From: Neoarius graeffei
Lineage: Eukaryota; Chordata; Actinopteri; Siluriformes; Ariidae
Reading direction: 5' to 3'
NCBI RefSeq assembly: GCF_027579695.1
Contig: NC_083572.1
Location: forward strand, 14,384,915 to 14,448,914
Length of the DNA stretch: 64,000 nt
Shown: positions 47,181 to 58,539 of the stretch, one piece after another
How positions within the stretch are numbered: the first letter of the stretch is position 1
Layout of the letters: each line of letters starts with the position of its first letter
Program-made: the position numbers and the translations under genes
Notes under the pieces: generated by a model
What the model was told of the DNA's origin: nothing
What the model saw: the letters and a program-made list of their open reading frames with translations, nothing else
Databases searched by the model: none

Positions 47181-47240
47181 GGGGGGAGGGGAGGGAGAGG
47201 AGTGGGGGGGAGGGGAGGGGAGGGAGGAGTGGTGAAAAAA
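47177..47240 (+). repeat. G-rich tract with quadruplex potential
   Basis: About 60 bases of runs of 3 to 7 G separated by single A or T (for example GGGGAGGGGAGGGAGG). The pattern satisfies G3+N1-7 repeats on the plus strand. Confidence 0.7.
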
Positions 47241-47409
47241 AGGAGACAAGAAAAGAGGAGAGGAAAGACACTCGGAATGAAAAAGAGAGAGAGGGATGGT
47301 TAAAACAAACAGGAACTTCATTTTGTAACAAAGCATTTACTTAGCACAATTTATAAAATGACAATTAATAATACATTATTAATAATAAATATAAACATAG
47401 CCACAAATG

Positions 47410-47695
47410 TGCAAACCTCATGGCTGACGGGGGCGTTTCCGTGTGGAGTTTGAATGTTCTCCCGGTGTCTGTGTGGGTTTCCTCCGGGTGCCCCGGTTTC
47501 CTCCGACTGTTCAAAAAGACATGCAGATTAGGTAAAAATATCCAGCCACTGGGGTTGCACAAGCCAGTGCATACTTAGTGTCAGTCCTAAGCCTGGATAG
47601 ATTGGGGAGGGTTGCGTCAGGAAGGGCATCAAATATGCAGATCCGGATGATCTGCTGTGGCAACCCCTAACGGGTGCAGCCGAAAGAAGAAGATA
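47410..47695 (+). mobile_element. Retroposon 3' fragment
   Basis: It combines a SINE-body stretch (GTTTCCTCCGGGTGCCCCGG) with an unrelated tail including AGGGTTGCGTCAGGAAGGGC and CCCTAACGGGTGCAGCCGAA followed by AGAAGAAG. That tail is a familiar teleost retroposon 3' end, related to the end of the LINE at 63545. Head not recognised. Confidence 0.55.
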
Positions 47696-47825
47696 GCCAC
47701 AAGTGGCGATGATGGGCCCTCGCACCTCCGGTACGGTCACAACTCTGACAATATCACCAGAATAACACAACATGACAAATGAGTTCTTTTTTAACTAAGC
47801 TGAGATTTGTGAACAAGCCAGTCTT

Positions 47826-49180
47826 TTTGTTGCCAGATGGTGGCGCTATACCAGAGAGTCACTTTGGGCATGTACGGTAGGTATCATCCTAACCATCATA
47901 ACCAATAACCTCAGCAAATCTGGCATGAATCCAAATTACGGTCTAGAAGCAATATAGCTGAAATGGGTAAAAAAAAAAACACTTTCTGTTGTCAGATGAT
48001 GGTGCTATGCGAAAGAGTCACTCTGGGCATGTGGATATGATCATAACCAATAACCTGTAATATTTGAGCCATATCAAACAATCCTTGGCTACTCTATGAG
48101 GCATTTCCTGTTTCTGTGGCAAGTCATATAAATTCATCATGTTGCCATTTCAACATCTTGCAAGATATCAAAAATCCCTTTGCCATTTTAACATCAGCAT
48201 CATCTTGCCATCTTGTATAACAAATTTGACATGAAGCCAAAGAACTGTCTAGGAGGAATATAGCTGAAAAAGGTGAAAAAGCCACTCTTTCTTTTGCCAG
48301 ATGGTGACACTATACCAGAATGTCATCCTGGGCGTATTTCATCGCCAGAACCATCATAACCAATAACCTGTGAAGTCTGAGCTGTAATGTGAGTGTGAAT
48401 GGTTGTCTGTGTCTATGTGTCAGCCCTGTGATGACCTGGCGACTTGTCCAGGGTGTACCCTGCCTTTCGCCCGTAGTCAGCTGGGATGGGCTCCAGCTTG
48501 CCTGCGACCCTGTAGAAGGATAAAGCGGCTAGAGATAATGAGATGAGAGATGAGTCTGAGCTGTATCAAGCAATGCTTGGATAGGTTATGTGGCACTTCC
48601 TGTTTGTGTTGTGAGACATAAATTGATCGTGTTGCCATTTCGATGCCTTGCAAGATATCAAAAATTCCTTCGCAATTTGACATCAGCATCTTGACATCTT
48701 TTACACCAAATCTGACATGAATTTGATGAACTGCCTAGGAGGAGTATTTCAAAATGGGTGTTTAAACTCACAAAAGCCAAAATAACTCGCTTCCTGTTAG
48801 GCAGGGCTAAGTCCTTCCCATGCCACAAAGCACATCGGGTGGTGTCAATCTCCGTTTTAGTAGCCCTCGGCCTCTCACTTATTACATAGCTAGGGTTACG
48901 ATGGGGGGCTAGTTCTCTGGTAATCCCAAGTCTTTGACTCCTTACTCGCATCTGTATTGCGGCATGCCTCACCAGATGGCAGTAGGTACCATTTTTATGA
49001 GGGTCTTTGGTATGACCCAATGGGCAGGGCTAATGCAATGTAAAAGTGTGTTTGTCTTTGGGAGACCCACATTTATACCAAATTTGGTGTGTGTATGTGA
49101 AACTATATGCCAAGCACAAATCTGCTCAATTACAAATGGTGGCGCTATAGAGTCACTGGGCCACATCCAGGGCCAAAGCT
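47826..49180. repeat. Diverged repeat array of unknown type
   Basis: Similar blocks recur: AGATGGTGGCGCTATACCAG (47835, variants at about 47995, 48298 and 49136), then GAGTCACTTTGGGCATG, CATAACCAATAACCT, and TTGCAAGATATCAAAAAT with GACATCAGCATC. Spacing is irregular and copies are diverged. A SINE fragment sits within it. Not coding. Confidence 0.55.
48390..48547 (+). mobile_element. SINE, 5' truncated
   Basis: It begins TGTGAGTGTGAATGGTTG and ends GATAATGAGATGAGA. The flanks duplicate AGTCTGAGCTGTA on both sides, showing target-primed insertion of a truncated copy. Confidence 0.8.
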
Positions 49181-49740
49181 CTCTTCCTGAGTAACCCATG
49201 GGTGCAAGTTTTCCGGCATGTGCTGGAAGCTCCAGTTTTTTCAGTTCTGAAAAGTCATTTTTCCAAATCGTGTAAATCCGTTGAGATTTTCGGGGGGGGT
49301 TAGGGGTGGCCCTCTCACTGTCTCACTCTCAGTGTATTTCCGGGTTACCTCAGTACAGTCTCTGCACGAGACAAATCTTTTCATCTCGTCTTCGCCACAA
49401 ACCTCATTCAATTTATATGCCGCTCACCGACGAGCGGTCCTGACTAGCCCGTTGTTTCATGGTGTTATACGTGTGATATGTTTCACGCACGTAGCACGTT
49501 GTTTGACCAAATCAACACAGCTATTCCCATGAGTCGCTGTTTCTTTTGGTGCAAGTTAGAACGGTGCTTTTGATTGGCTCACTGTTAACTGCCGTCCAAT
49601 GAAACTTCAGCTTTTATAATAAGCCTTATTTCGCTTCCCTCCCTTGCGACAGATCCACGTGCTTTGCCTCTGGTTGCTGATCAAAATATGTCAAAATAAA
49701 GTTTTTATCGGAAGGCTCCAATACAAAAGAATTAGAAAAG
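49181..49740. other. No gene recognised; probable 5' part of the element whose finger follows
   Basis: It has a G run near 49291 and CpG-containing sequence with CAAT and TATA-like words. It could be the promoter region of the transposon-type frame at 49741 but ends were not found. Confidence 0.3.
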
Positions 49741-49950
49741 ATGTCTAGAAATAAATGGAGATGGGAATGGTTAAGCGAGTGTGACAAAAACGGTGACAAA
49801 TGGGGAATATGGCTGAGAAAACCGGACGTCCCGGGAGTTGCGTATTGTGACTGCTGTTCAAAGACTATCAAGTACGGCTTCAGCGGGAAGAAGGGACTTA
49901 AAAGTCACGCCGATGAGACTAATCACTTTTCTGATTTTTGTGCTATGTAG
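49741..49950 (+). CDS. Transposon-type BED-like zinc-finger fragment (69 aa)
   Basis: A short frame MSRNKWRWEWLSECDKNGDK leads to an AYCDCCSKTIKYGFSGKKGL segment ending in HADETNHF, giving C-x2-C...H-x5-H. The WxW start and the YG-x-x-GKxxL spacing resemble the N-terminal finger of a fish DNA transposon protein. The frame stops 7 residues after the last His, and no transposase follows. It could also be the first exon of a longer protein. Function not assigned. Confidence 0.45.
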   Translation: MSRNKWRWEWLSECDKNGDKWGIWLRKPDVPGVAYCDCCSKTIKYGFSGKKGLKSHADETNHFSDFCAM

Positions 49951-50536
49951 TAATAAGTGAATTCAAAACATTTATTGGTGATTTAAACTGTCATCTGATA
50001 TTGTGTGATGTGCAAATGCAATGTGCTTTCTTCTAGAATTGAAATTATTCATCACAAGTATCTGCTTTTATAAACGTGTTTTTTTTTTTTTTTTTACATT
50101 TGATTACCTTTCAATTATTAAATAAAAGTAAGGTAGGTCTTGAAATAAGTTTGTTAGCTTTTTTTTGTTTTTTTTGTTAGGTTGAAAACTAATTTGTAGT
50201 CAGTAATGGATTATAAAATATAGATATTTTTGTATATGGAAAAAGCTGAGTCTTGTTATTTGCTAAAATCCAGGAGTTTCTGAGGACATCAAGACATGTG
50301 GCCCCTTATTTTAACTCAAGCTGTGTATATATTGTAAAAAAGGTATCACAGCAAAAGCATACTAAAAATGGTTGTTTCAACATTTAAATTAGTAGTTGCT
50401 AGATGTTTTGAAATATCAAGGCTTGTACTTGAAATATTGTTATTTCAGATGAATTGAATTAAACATTTGATGTGAATATGCAAATCATATAACTATTAAT
50501 ATTATAAATGTTTGCATGAGATTGCATGAGAGACAA
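49951..50536. other. No gene recognised
   Basis: AT-rich with T runs near 50080 and 50160. Confidence 0.4.
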
Positions 50537-50917
50537 CCATCTCTCATCTCATCATCTCTAGCCGCTTTATCCTGTTCTACAGGGTCGCAGGCAAGCTGGA
50601 GCCTATCCCAGCTGACTACGGGCGAAAGGCGGGGTACACCCTGGACAAGTCGCCAGGTCATCACAGGGCTGACACATAGACACAGACAACCATTCACACT
50701 CACATTCACACCTACGCTCAATTTAGAGTCACCAGTTAACCTAACCTGCATGTCTTTGGACTGTGGGGGAAACCGGAGCACCCGGAGGAAACCCACGCGG
50801 ACACGGGGAGAACATGCAAACTCCGCACAGAAAGGCCCTCGCCAGCCCCGGGGCTCGAACCCAGGACCTTCTTGCTGTGAGGCGACAGCGCTAACCACTA
50901 CACCACCGTGCCGCCCC
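50537..50917 (-). mobile_element. SINE, full length (minus)
   Basis: A complete reversed copy running from the tail (CATCTCTAGCCGCTTTATCC) to the head (reverse complement of GGCGGCACGGTGGTGTAGTG). The B box is intact as GGTTCGAGCCC. Confidence 0.85.
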
Positions 50918-51145
50918 CCAATTATACCAAGTTGGTAAATTTATACTGTGGTAAGGTTAGACCGTGGCTGCTACAGTTTAAGTTTACCTGGTAAATTCAG
51001 ACTGGTGGTAAATTCAGACCATGACACCGGACTGCAAGTAGGCCTGTTAGGCTAATTAAAAATAACGCAGCCTTCCCGATTCGCCTTCCGACCCCTTATT
51101 TTAAAAGGTAGCCTACATCGTGCTCGTGATGAGCTTTATCATATC
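50918..51145. repeat. Inverted dispersed copy of 39598-39830
   Basis: This is the reverse complement of part of the hAT-like element at 38236-40729, from ATACCAAGTTGGTAAATTTA to the CGTGCTCGTGATGAGC segment, with few differences. It is bounded on the left by a SINE. Confidence 0.8.
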
Positions 51146-51259
51146 GCATGCTTTTTAAACACCATTCCTACACGTTCTGTAAACAGAGCATCTGGTACAA
51201 AAATCCCATGGCGTGACACATATACTTTATAATTTTGATAAAACATCTTGAAGCAAGAG

Positions 51260-51618
51260 GGCGGCACGGTGGTGTAGTGGTTAGCGCTGTCGCCTCACAG
51301 CAAGAAGGTCCTGGGTTCGAGCCCCGGGGCCGGCGAGGGCCTTTCTGTGTGGAGTTTGCATGTTCTCCCCGTGTCCGCGTGGGTTTCCTCCGGGTGCTCC
51401 GGTTTCCCCCACAGTCCGAAGACATGCAGGTTAGGTTAACTGGTGACTCTAAATTGATCGTAGGTGTGAATGTGAATGGTTGTCTATGTGTCAGCCCTGT
51501 GATGACCTGGCGACTTGTCCAGGGTGTACCCCGCCTTTCGCCCGTAGTCAGCTGGGATAGGCTCCAGCTTGCCTGTGACCCTGTAGAAGGATAAAGCGGC
51601 TAGAGATAATGAGATGAG
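51260..51618 (+). mobile_element. SINE, full length
   Basis: Flanked by ATCTTGAAGCAAGAG on both sides (15-bp duplication). Box A TGGTGTAGTGG and box B GGTTCGAGCCC are intact, and it ends AATGAGATGAG. One of the best-preserved copies. Confidence 0.9.
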
Positions 51619-51633
51619 ATCTTGAAGCAAGAG

Positions 51634-52025
51634 TAAAATTACTGATCTGGGATCTGGTTTCTCTTTTCCTGTTTTAAATGAGCAGATTAACACTTGGAGA
51701 GAACTGGTCCCAAGTCAGCATTTGTACATGTTTACACAAACACAGTACATATGCATACCTCTATATAGACTAAATATAGACATCGAACTCAAATTACAAG
51801 CCATAATAAAGGTATAAGAGTAAGATAGAAAACAAGTCACCACTTTGATATCTATCTTTCTAGTCAAGACATTTAATGAACAGATGACTCATCATTGCCC
51901 TTAACTGATAACTGAAACTGGTGCTGAAATAATTGTTCATTAATTCAGACCACCATATATTTATCACATACTGTATTTTCTGTATATTTAGTAGCAACAG
52001 TTATTTAAAAGCTATTCATAATTAC
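51634..52025. other. No gene recognised
   Basis: AT-rich sequence with no repeat boundary identified. Confidence 0.4.
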
Positions 52026-52076
52026 CCCAAAGTGTTTTCGGCTGCTGCTCATCATTGCTGCTTTGAAGAATGTAAC
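52026..52076 (-). other. Candidate 51-nt minus-strand exon
   Basis: On the minus strand a TTTTTATTCATACAG acceptor precedes 51 bases and a GTAATT donor follows, the same donor style as the acidic exons at 44.9-46.7 kb. Length is 17 codons and phase 0 is open (phase 1 is also open). It may belong to the same gene, 5.3 kb upstream. Weak evidence. Confidence 0.25.
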
Positions 52077-52786
52077 CTGTATGAATAAAAACCATTTAGT
52101 AGTTTCTTAAGAACCATTATACAAAAAAATCCAATCCGCTATTATTATATTATTATTATTATTATGACAGGACCTACTTGTCGTTTGAGTGCCACCTCGC
52201 TAATGTGTCGACTAAGAGAATGTGAGAATATAAACAATATTTCCACCCCTCCTTTCTGGGTAGATGTGGTATGACGTCACACTTGAGAAACAGAAACTGA
52301 TGGAGAGCTCGTGCTCTTGTATCTCATTTGCATGTACCATCTGTATTTTATTTCAATAAAAGCTTTAAATTCAAAATCACACATACAAAACTGTTATTTT
52401 TATTATTTGAATTATTATTTTTATTATATTGCTGTACTGTTCATAAAATATAACGTTGGCTTTGGTTGTTCTGTATATTCTGTGACAAGGTTCATGAAAT
52501 ACAACAGCAACATTATTATTATTATTATTATTATTCATAGTGGTAGTAGTGGTGCTGGTGATAGTGATTATGTTGTCATACTGTTATTATTATAATTAGA
52601 TTGTTGGATGTGATGCTTAGTTTGCATTTTACCAGCAACTAAACATTTTGGAGTCAAACATTGCAACAAGCCACCATGAACTTATTCATGCTTGCAGAAT
52701 AGAAACTTAGTGGTAATCAGAAACCTAACTTGGAAACCGAAAGTTAAGGCTGCCTGAACAGAGCCACCACTATTCCTGGAAATTCC
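52077..52786. other. No gene recognised; microsatellites
   Basis: It contains (ATT)n runs near 52140-52165 and 52505-52537 and otherwise nothing recognised. Confidence 0.5.
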
Positions 52787-54137
52787 ACTCACCCAGGCCC
52801 GGCGCCATGGGGGGGCGTCGCCCCCTCGTGGCTACAGCCCCGCCCCCTCAACGGAGACTCAGATCACTTAATTGTTTTCTTATGAAAATAGAATGTATTA
52901 TAGACGTATTAATAATTTGCATTTTCAAATACGAAATATTAAGTGGTTGCGCATTGCACAAAAATACATTTCACATAAATCACTACTAAAACTGGCACGG
53001 TAGAACAAACCTGATTGGTTGTTATGATTCTTACGTTGCAATCGTAGAATTCAACTGTATTAAGGTAGGATTATTTCAAAAAGCCTGAATTTAATATTAA
53101 CCCTGTTTTAGACATATGTATCAATTCTAACTACTGGGGACTACTAGTTATTGTGTGTGTGTGTGTGTGAAATGCTGACACAGCCGCACACACACAGACC
53201 TGTGATAAGGACAAGGGGAGGGGTCGTGCGGGCGGGGGTTTTATATGCACACTTACAAGTGCACTGTCTCTGCAATATCCTGCAATATGCAGTCAGTTTA
53301 CGGGAGTAGTCTTTCCCCCTCCGAATTAAACGAATTCAATCACAATATTGTGAATCCATTTTCTTTCTTTGTAGGCTAAGTTTATCTCCGTTTATGTTGG
53401 CACAGGGGCCACAACAGGGGCCAGGAGCAATTATACAGGGGCACTGGCCCCCCCGGCCCCCGTTTAAAACCGCCTATGTGTTGGTGTATGGTCCGCTTTG
53501 TGCGCAAATAGCGTAAAAATATGTGTCGTTGACGTCACCTCCCATGCAGCGGGGGTGAAAATTCATCACTTCAGAGTGTTTAGTCCCCTACACGCCTAAA
53601 CTGGGATCGCGGATTAAGTTGTTAGCGTTGACTCGGTGCGAGTCAGGAAGGCTATTACTGGTGCAGCCGCGGGGTCTGTTAATTTTTTTAAATTATGATT
53701 TTGGCCGCCGAGCCAAGTACCTTAGACTTGCATTGACGTTTTGTTTTCATGCCGCGGAGCTATTTGTATGTATTTTAAATTTAAAGGACTTGCCTGTAGG
53801 TTTGTGTGTGTTGTTTTATGTTTGGCATCTTTCCGGTTGTAACGCGTGTCTGTGAGAAAATTGGAGGGGAGGGTTAACAGGTGGGCACGGGAGTTGATAA
53901 AGCGCAACTGCCCTGGTAATACGCCACATGATTTTCCCGGACTAAAGCAACCTTCGGGGCCGTGGTTTTGTGGTTGGCGCAGTTAATTGTTTGAAACACG
54001 TTGTCAGACCGCCATCACTACTCCACACTATATGAAAAATATTTGCCCCCTTGCGATTTCTAATTGCCCCCTTAGCAGGGGTGCAGATAGGATTTTTGAA
54101 CTGGGGGGGACTGAGCTGTCAGCAAATGATTCCATTT

Positions 54138-54212
<75 letters not shown>

Positions 54213-54213
54213 T

Positions 54214-54265
<52 letters not shown>
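54138..54265. repeat. (GT)n/(TA)n compound microsatellite
   Basis: Long TA runs broken by GTGTGTG near 54215 and ending in (AC)n. Long repetitive peptides in these frames are artefacts. Confidence 0.95.
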
Positions 54266-54270
<5 letters not shown>

Positions 54271-54793
54271 CCATTCAAAAGTTTGGGGTCACTTTGAAAT
54301 GTCCTTATTTTTAAAAGAAAAGCACTGTTCTTTTCAATGAAGATCACTTTAAACTAATCAGAAATCCACTCTATACATTGCTAATGTGGTAAATGACTAT
54401 TCTAGCTGCAAATGTCTGGTTTTTGGTGCAATATCTCCATAGGTGTATAGAGGCCCATTTCCAGCAACTCTCACTCCAGTGTTCTAATGGTACAATGTGT
54501 TTGCTCATTGCCTCAGAAGGCTAATGGATGATTAGAAAACCCTTGTACAATCATGTTAGCACAGCTGAAAACAGTTTAGCTCTTTAGAGAAGCTATAAAA
54601 CTGACCTTCCTTTGAGCAGATTGAGTTTCTGGAGCATCACATTTGTGGGGTCGATTAAATGCTCAAAATGGCCAGAAAAATGTCTTGACTATATTTTCTA
54701 TTCATTTTACAACTTATGGTGGTAAATAAAAGTGTGACTTTTCATGGAAAACACAAAATTGTCTGGGTGACCCCAAACTTTTGAACGGTAGTG
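54266..54793. mobile_element. Tc1-like MITE
   Basis: The ends are CACTACCATTCAAAAGTTTG and, reverse complemented, CACTACCGTTCAAAAGTTTG, followed by GGGTCAC on both sides. 528 bases, non-coding. It inserted in or beside the microsatellite. Confidence 0.8.
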
Positions 54794-55714
54794 TGTATAC
54801 ATGTTGTTTCACCTCCCTCACTGCCATCACCAGGAACTACCTGCAGGCCAGGACAATGATAACATTTTAACATAGCCTATGGAAATCCAAAGTTTACACA
54901 TTATCATCACGCACAGAAATTGCAAAACTGCAAAACTAGTTTTAAAACCGCTAAGTTCCAACTGTTAAACATAGCGAGAGGCTGGGCTACGTGTGTGTGT
55001 GAAGTGTAAACCAGTGCATCCTGACTTTCTAACTATGCCTGTGTGTTGCGTGAGCGGCAGTCAGTCAACAACTCTTCGCAAAGTTTCCTTATGAAACAAT
55101 ATGCTCGCTGAAATTATGGCAGGGAACGCCAGATTAAACATTAAAACTGCCTTCTGAGCACTGTATCTACAGGCTACCACCGAAAGAAGGAGGCTACCAG
55201 AAAGGCTTCTCTACTCCGTACGATTTTACTTTCACTACGACGTTACTTTGAACAGACTATCAAAAAATTGCAAGGTGATATGATAAAGTAAGGCACAGTT
55301 TACTTACAGTCTTTTTTTTTTTTTTTAAACGATGCAATCGTTTTCTGCCTTTTGGCACCCTTCATCATGCTGTGTTGGGGTCCTGAACTAGCAGGAGCTG
55401 TCCCCGATATGCCTGTCAAACTTGTGGGTAACCATAGCAACCAAGCTCGAGCTCGCAACCTGTGCAGTCTGCGCAGTTGCAACTGTATGTACTGCTGTGC
55501 ACCTCAATAAACCGAATGGTAATTAGTCTTTTGATTTTTCCGTGAGGTTTGCCTTATGCAAAGAAAGAGAGCATAGACGTTTTTTCCTCCCTATAAGTGG
55601 GGGGGACCGAACGAGGTGAATTTAAATCTGGGTGGGACGAATCCCCCCCGTCCCCCCTCTATCTGCGCCCGTGCCCCTTAGTAAACTGTTCCTGGCGCCG
55701 GGCCTGCACTCACC

Positions 55715-56629
55715 CCACTCATGGACTGTTTACCAATTTTGTGCCAAAATGTTCATACAATACTTTTGAAATATCAAACAAAAACGACACATCAAAATAC
55801 AAAAAAAAAAGTAAATTTTTTTAGACTGGCAAACAAATTATTCGTGTAATCGTGCAAAATATCAGTCTATTACTCTTCAGAAACCTTTTATTTTTGTTCC
55901 GCGTCTTTCTCAGTTTTGTTTGACGTAATTTATTTTGGTTGCGATTCCAGCTTTCTCGTTTGCGCTCCCTGACTTTTTGCGTGCAGTTTTGGCACAAACT
56001 TCACGTGTGGGCGGGCTGTCCAGGAATGCATTCCCATTGGGTAACTTGTGTTTGACTGACAGCTACGCTCAGCCATTCCCTACTCGGATTCTGGCAGACT
56101 GTTTGACGAGTGACCGATCCATTGACGGTAAACAAGGACCGAGTGGACTTCAGTGGCGACTATGATATTGAATTTACACTTTGTTGAATTAATTCAATAT
56201 CATACCCGTCCCGTAAAATACGGAATCGTCCTTTATTTGGCAATTAAATCTTGTGTCCCGTATTCAACCGATACGGGACGTGATTTGTTCCGTATTTTCA
56301 TAAATGTCCAATACACATGTCTGTCTCACACATATCAACACTAAATCTAACAATAATGAACAAAATAAAACAGGAAATACTCCGTTGCGGGATCTACCCA
56401 GGACATAAACCCCTCCGCTCTGCGTCACGCTCTGTGCGTCTGTGCCTGGCTGCCTGCGTCACTGCGTGTGGCGCTGTCACGGTTGCCTAGAGACAGACAA
56501 CACACACCGGCGCTGCTCATAAAACCCGGGCCTTTTAAAAATGTCGACAAAGAGTTAGTCAGTGCAGCAAGGAGTAACAAGAAGTACACTTGGAAAAAGA
56601 AGTGAGGGAAATCTGTTGACTGTTTAAAT
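55715..56629. other. No gene recognised
   Basis: It includes an inverted pair CCCGTATTCAACCGATACGGG near 56255 and a CpG-containing stretch near 56400-56530. No coding evidence. Confidence 0.4.
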
Positions 56630-56634
56630 CTGGT

Positions 56635-56956
56635 TGTGGCAGCGGGGGGCGTGGTCAAGCGCCGGTCTGTGACAGGAGGGCGGAGTTGGGGAAGGTAAGT
56701 GGCAGAATCGCTTCACCTGAGTGTCATTAACCTGTGTTTTGTGTGTGTTCTCCCCAGTAAACTGCCCTACTTAAGGAGGGAAAGGGAGAGCGGAGGGCTG
56801 CTTCCCCCGGCAGAGCCGACAGAGTGTGTGTGTGTGTCTCTGCCTGTGTAGATTAAACAGTGTTAGACTGAAAAGTTTGGCAATAAAGCCTTTTGGAGAA
56901 CCTTGATCTCTGTCCTGCCGTCCTCTGTGCTCCACCCACACGCTATTCTCGCTACA
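56635..56956 (+). repeat. Gypsy 5' LTR (322 bp)
   Basis: TGTGGCAGC...GCTACA. It has a GT repeat near 56824, and the poly(A) signal AATAAA at 56881 (in GGCAATAAAGCC). It is 7 bases shorter than the 3' LTR, chiefly because of the GT repeat. Confidence 0.93.
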
Positions 56957-56957
56957 G

Positions 56958-56975
56958 TGGTGCCGAAACCCGGGA
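56958..56975 (+). promoter_or_regulatory. Primer binding site, tRNA-Phe type
   Basis: TGGTGCCGAAACCCGGGA starts one base after the LTR. It is complementary to the 3' end of vertebrate tRNA-Phe (from recollection of that tRNA's 3' end). Confidence 0.8.
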
Positions 56976-57003
56976 CAAGGTGGAGCATCAGTCCTGCAGC
57001 CCC

Positions 57004-58539
57004 ATGGAATCCTCCCCGTTCACGGACTTGGTCCACGCCCTCGCCACGGCTCAGCAGAGCCAGCACCAGGCACTCGTCACGCTCCGGAAGGAGCAGGAGC
57101 GCCGCTTCAAAGCCCTGGTGCTGGCTCAACAGGAAGATCGAGAGGCGTTCCGGCGTCTCCTCGCGTCGGCGGGGTCCACCAGCGCCCCGGCCGCGGGCCC
57201 GTCTCCCCTTACCTTAACTAAGATGGGCCCGCAGGACGACCCCGAGGCTTTCATCACGTTGTTCGAGCAGGTCGCAGAAGCCTCGGGGTGGCCGATGGAG
57301 CAGCGCGCGGCGCGCCTCCTCCCCCTCCTGACGGGAGAGGCGCAGCTGGCCGCACTACAGCTCCCCGCCGATCGCCGGCTGGCCTACGCCGACCTTCGCC
57401 GGGCTGTCCTCCAGCGCGTGGGGCGCACGCCGGAGCAGCAGCGCCAGCGCTTCCGCGCGCTGCGAATGGAGGAAGTCGGCAGCCCGTTCGCGTTTGGCCA
57501 GCAGCTCCAGGACGCCTGCTGGCGGTGGCTGAGGGCCGAAGATCGCGACGCCGAGGGAATCATCGACCAGGTGGCGCTGGAACAGTTCATCGCCCGCTTA
57601 CCAGCCGGAACCGCGGAGTGGGTCCAGTGCCACCGCCCGGCGTCGCTGGATCAGGCCGTGGGACTGGCGGAGGATCATCTGGCGGCTGTTCCGGCGGCAG
57701 GACAACCACCGACCTCGTCTTCTCTCTCCTCTTCTCTCTCTCTTCCTCTCCCCCCTCCTCCCGTGTCTCGTCCTCGCCCCATTCCCCCACCACGGAGGCG
57801 GGGGCCGGCTCCACCCCAGCCGGCCCGCCGCACCCATGGTGTCCTCCCGTTTCTCCCTGCTGTGTCTGTCTCTCCCCCCCCTCAGGTGAGTGAGCCTCAG
57901 AACACAGCTGCAGAGGGAAGGCCTGGGCTGGTTTGCTGGCGCTGCGGGGAACCGGGCCACCTGCAGCAACAGTGTGCAGCGATGGAGGTGGGGGCGGTGG
58001 TGCGGATCCCCGATGCGCCAGAGGCTGCCCTCGATCGGGCCGGAGCGTATCGCATACCGGTAAGTGTACAAGGGGCTACATATCAGGCGTTGGTGGATTC
58101 AGGCTGCAATCAGACCTCAATCCGCCAAAGCCTGGTGCAAGACGAGGCATTGGGGGGAGCACAAGGGGTGAAGGTGTTGTGTGTGCACGGGGATATTCAC
58201 AGCTACCCGTTGGTGTCGGTCCACATATATTTCAGAGGGGAAAAATCAATAGTGAAGGCGGCGGTTAATCCTCGCCTTACCCACTCTTTGATCTTGGGGA
58301 CTGATTGGCCGGGATTTCGGGGTTTGATGGCACGCCTAGTACAGAGTGGGTCTTGCCGGTTGATAGGGAAGGGTCCCGGTGTCGCTTTGGCTGGAGCGGC
58401 GGTCGCAGAGCCGTCTACGTCACCTCCGCGACAGAGTGAGGGGCCCCGGCCCCTCCTCTTTCTATTGGGGAATCCCTCGCGGATTTCCCACTGGAACAAT
58501 CGCGAGACGAGACTCTGCGACACGCGTTTGACCAAGTGA
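57004..58539 (+). CDS. Gag-protease polyprotein of the Gmr1-like element
   Basis: The start chosen is ATG at 57004 (context CCCATGG), after the primer site. The open frame begins earlier, inside the LTR. Gag carries a coiled-coil N-terminus (QQSQHQALVTLRKEQERR). A SCAN-like capsid region follows (DDPEAFITLFEQVAEASGWP, LLTGEAQLAALQL, FRALRMEEVGSPFAFGQQL), then a Pro-rich stretch and one CCHC knuckle (CWRCGEPGHLQQQC). A retropepsin follows with the catalytic ALVDSGCNQTSI and LILGTDW. Near 58460 the frame appears to leave the ancestral polyprotein: the other frame continues as ADFPLEQSRDETLRHAFDQV into pol. This suggests a one-base change or a programmed -1 shift. The last 15-20 residues before 58539 are probably spurious. 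The SCAN/Gmr1 relationship is established knowledge (Emerson and Thomas). Confidence 0.85.
   Translation: MESSPFTDLVHALATAQQSQHQALVTLRKEQERRFKALVLAQQEDREAFRRLLASAGSTSAPAAGPSPLTLTKMGPQDDPEAFITLFEQVAEASGWPMEQRAARLLPLLTGEAQLAALQLPADRRLAYADLRRAVLQRVGRTPEQQRQRFRALRMEEVGSPFAFGQQLQDACWRWLRAEDRDAEGIIDQVALEQFIARLPAGTAEWVQCHRPASLDQAVGLAEDHLAAVPAAGQPPTSSSLSSSLSLPLPPPPVSRPRPIPPPRRRGPAPPQPARRTHGVLPFLPAVSVSPPPQVSEPQNTAAEGRPGLVCWRCGEPGHLQQQCAAMEVGAVVRIPDAPEAALDRAGAYRIPVSVQGATYQALVDSGCNQTSIRQSLVQDEALGGAQGVKVLCVHGDIHSYPLVSVHIYFRGEKSIVKAAVNPRLTHSLILGTDWPGFRGLMARLVQSGSCRLIGKGPGVALAGAAVAEPSTSPPRQSEGPRPLLFLLGNPSRISHWNNRETRLCDTRLTK

Larger units (their letters stand above)
54076..55673. mobile_element. hAT-like element, inner
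   Basis: The ends are CAGGGGTGCAGATAGG and, reverse complemented, CACGGGCGCAGATAG. The flanks are a perfect 8-bp duplication CCCCTTAG (54068-54075, 55674-55681). It contains a long AT microsatellite and a Tc1-like MITE. Confidence 0.82.
52795..55706. mobile_element. hAT-like element, outer of a nest
   Basis: The ends are CAGGCCCGGCGCCATGG and, reverse complemented, CAGGCCCGGCGCCAGG. The flanks are a perfect 8-bp duplication CACTCACC (52787-52794, 55707-55714). No transposase motif was seen. It contains the hAT-like element 54076-55673. Confidence 0.82.

Noticed and set aside
47826-49180. Conserved non-coding regulatory region, suggested by repeated AGATGGTGGCGCTATA blocks
   Set aside because: The blocks recur irregularly and are diverged like an old repeat family. 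Nothing indicates constraint.
50516-50938. 140-codon frame across a SINE as a gene
   Set aside because: The SINE body is open in several frames. Similar frames recur at every copy.
54028-54347. Long Ile-Tyr repeat proteins on both strands
   Set aside because: They are translations of a TA/GT microsatellite and have no coding meaning.
57288-58071. Alternative open frames up to 201 codons on both strands inside gag
   Set aside because: GC-rich shadow frames of the gypsy Gag. The true frame is set by capsid, CCHC and protease motifs.
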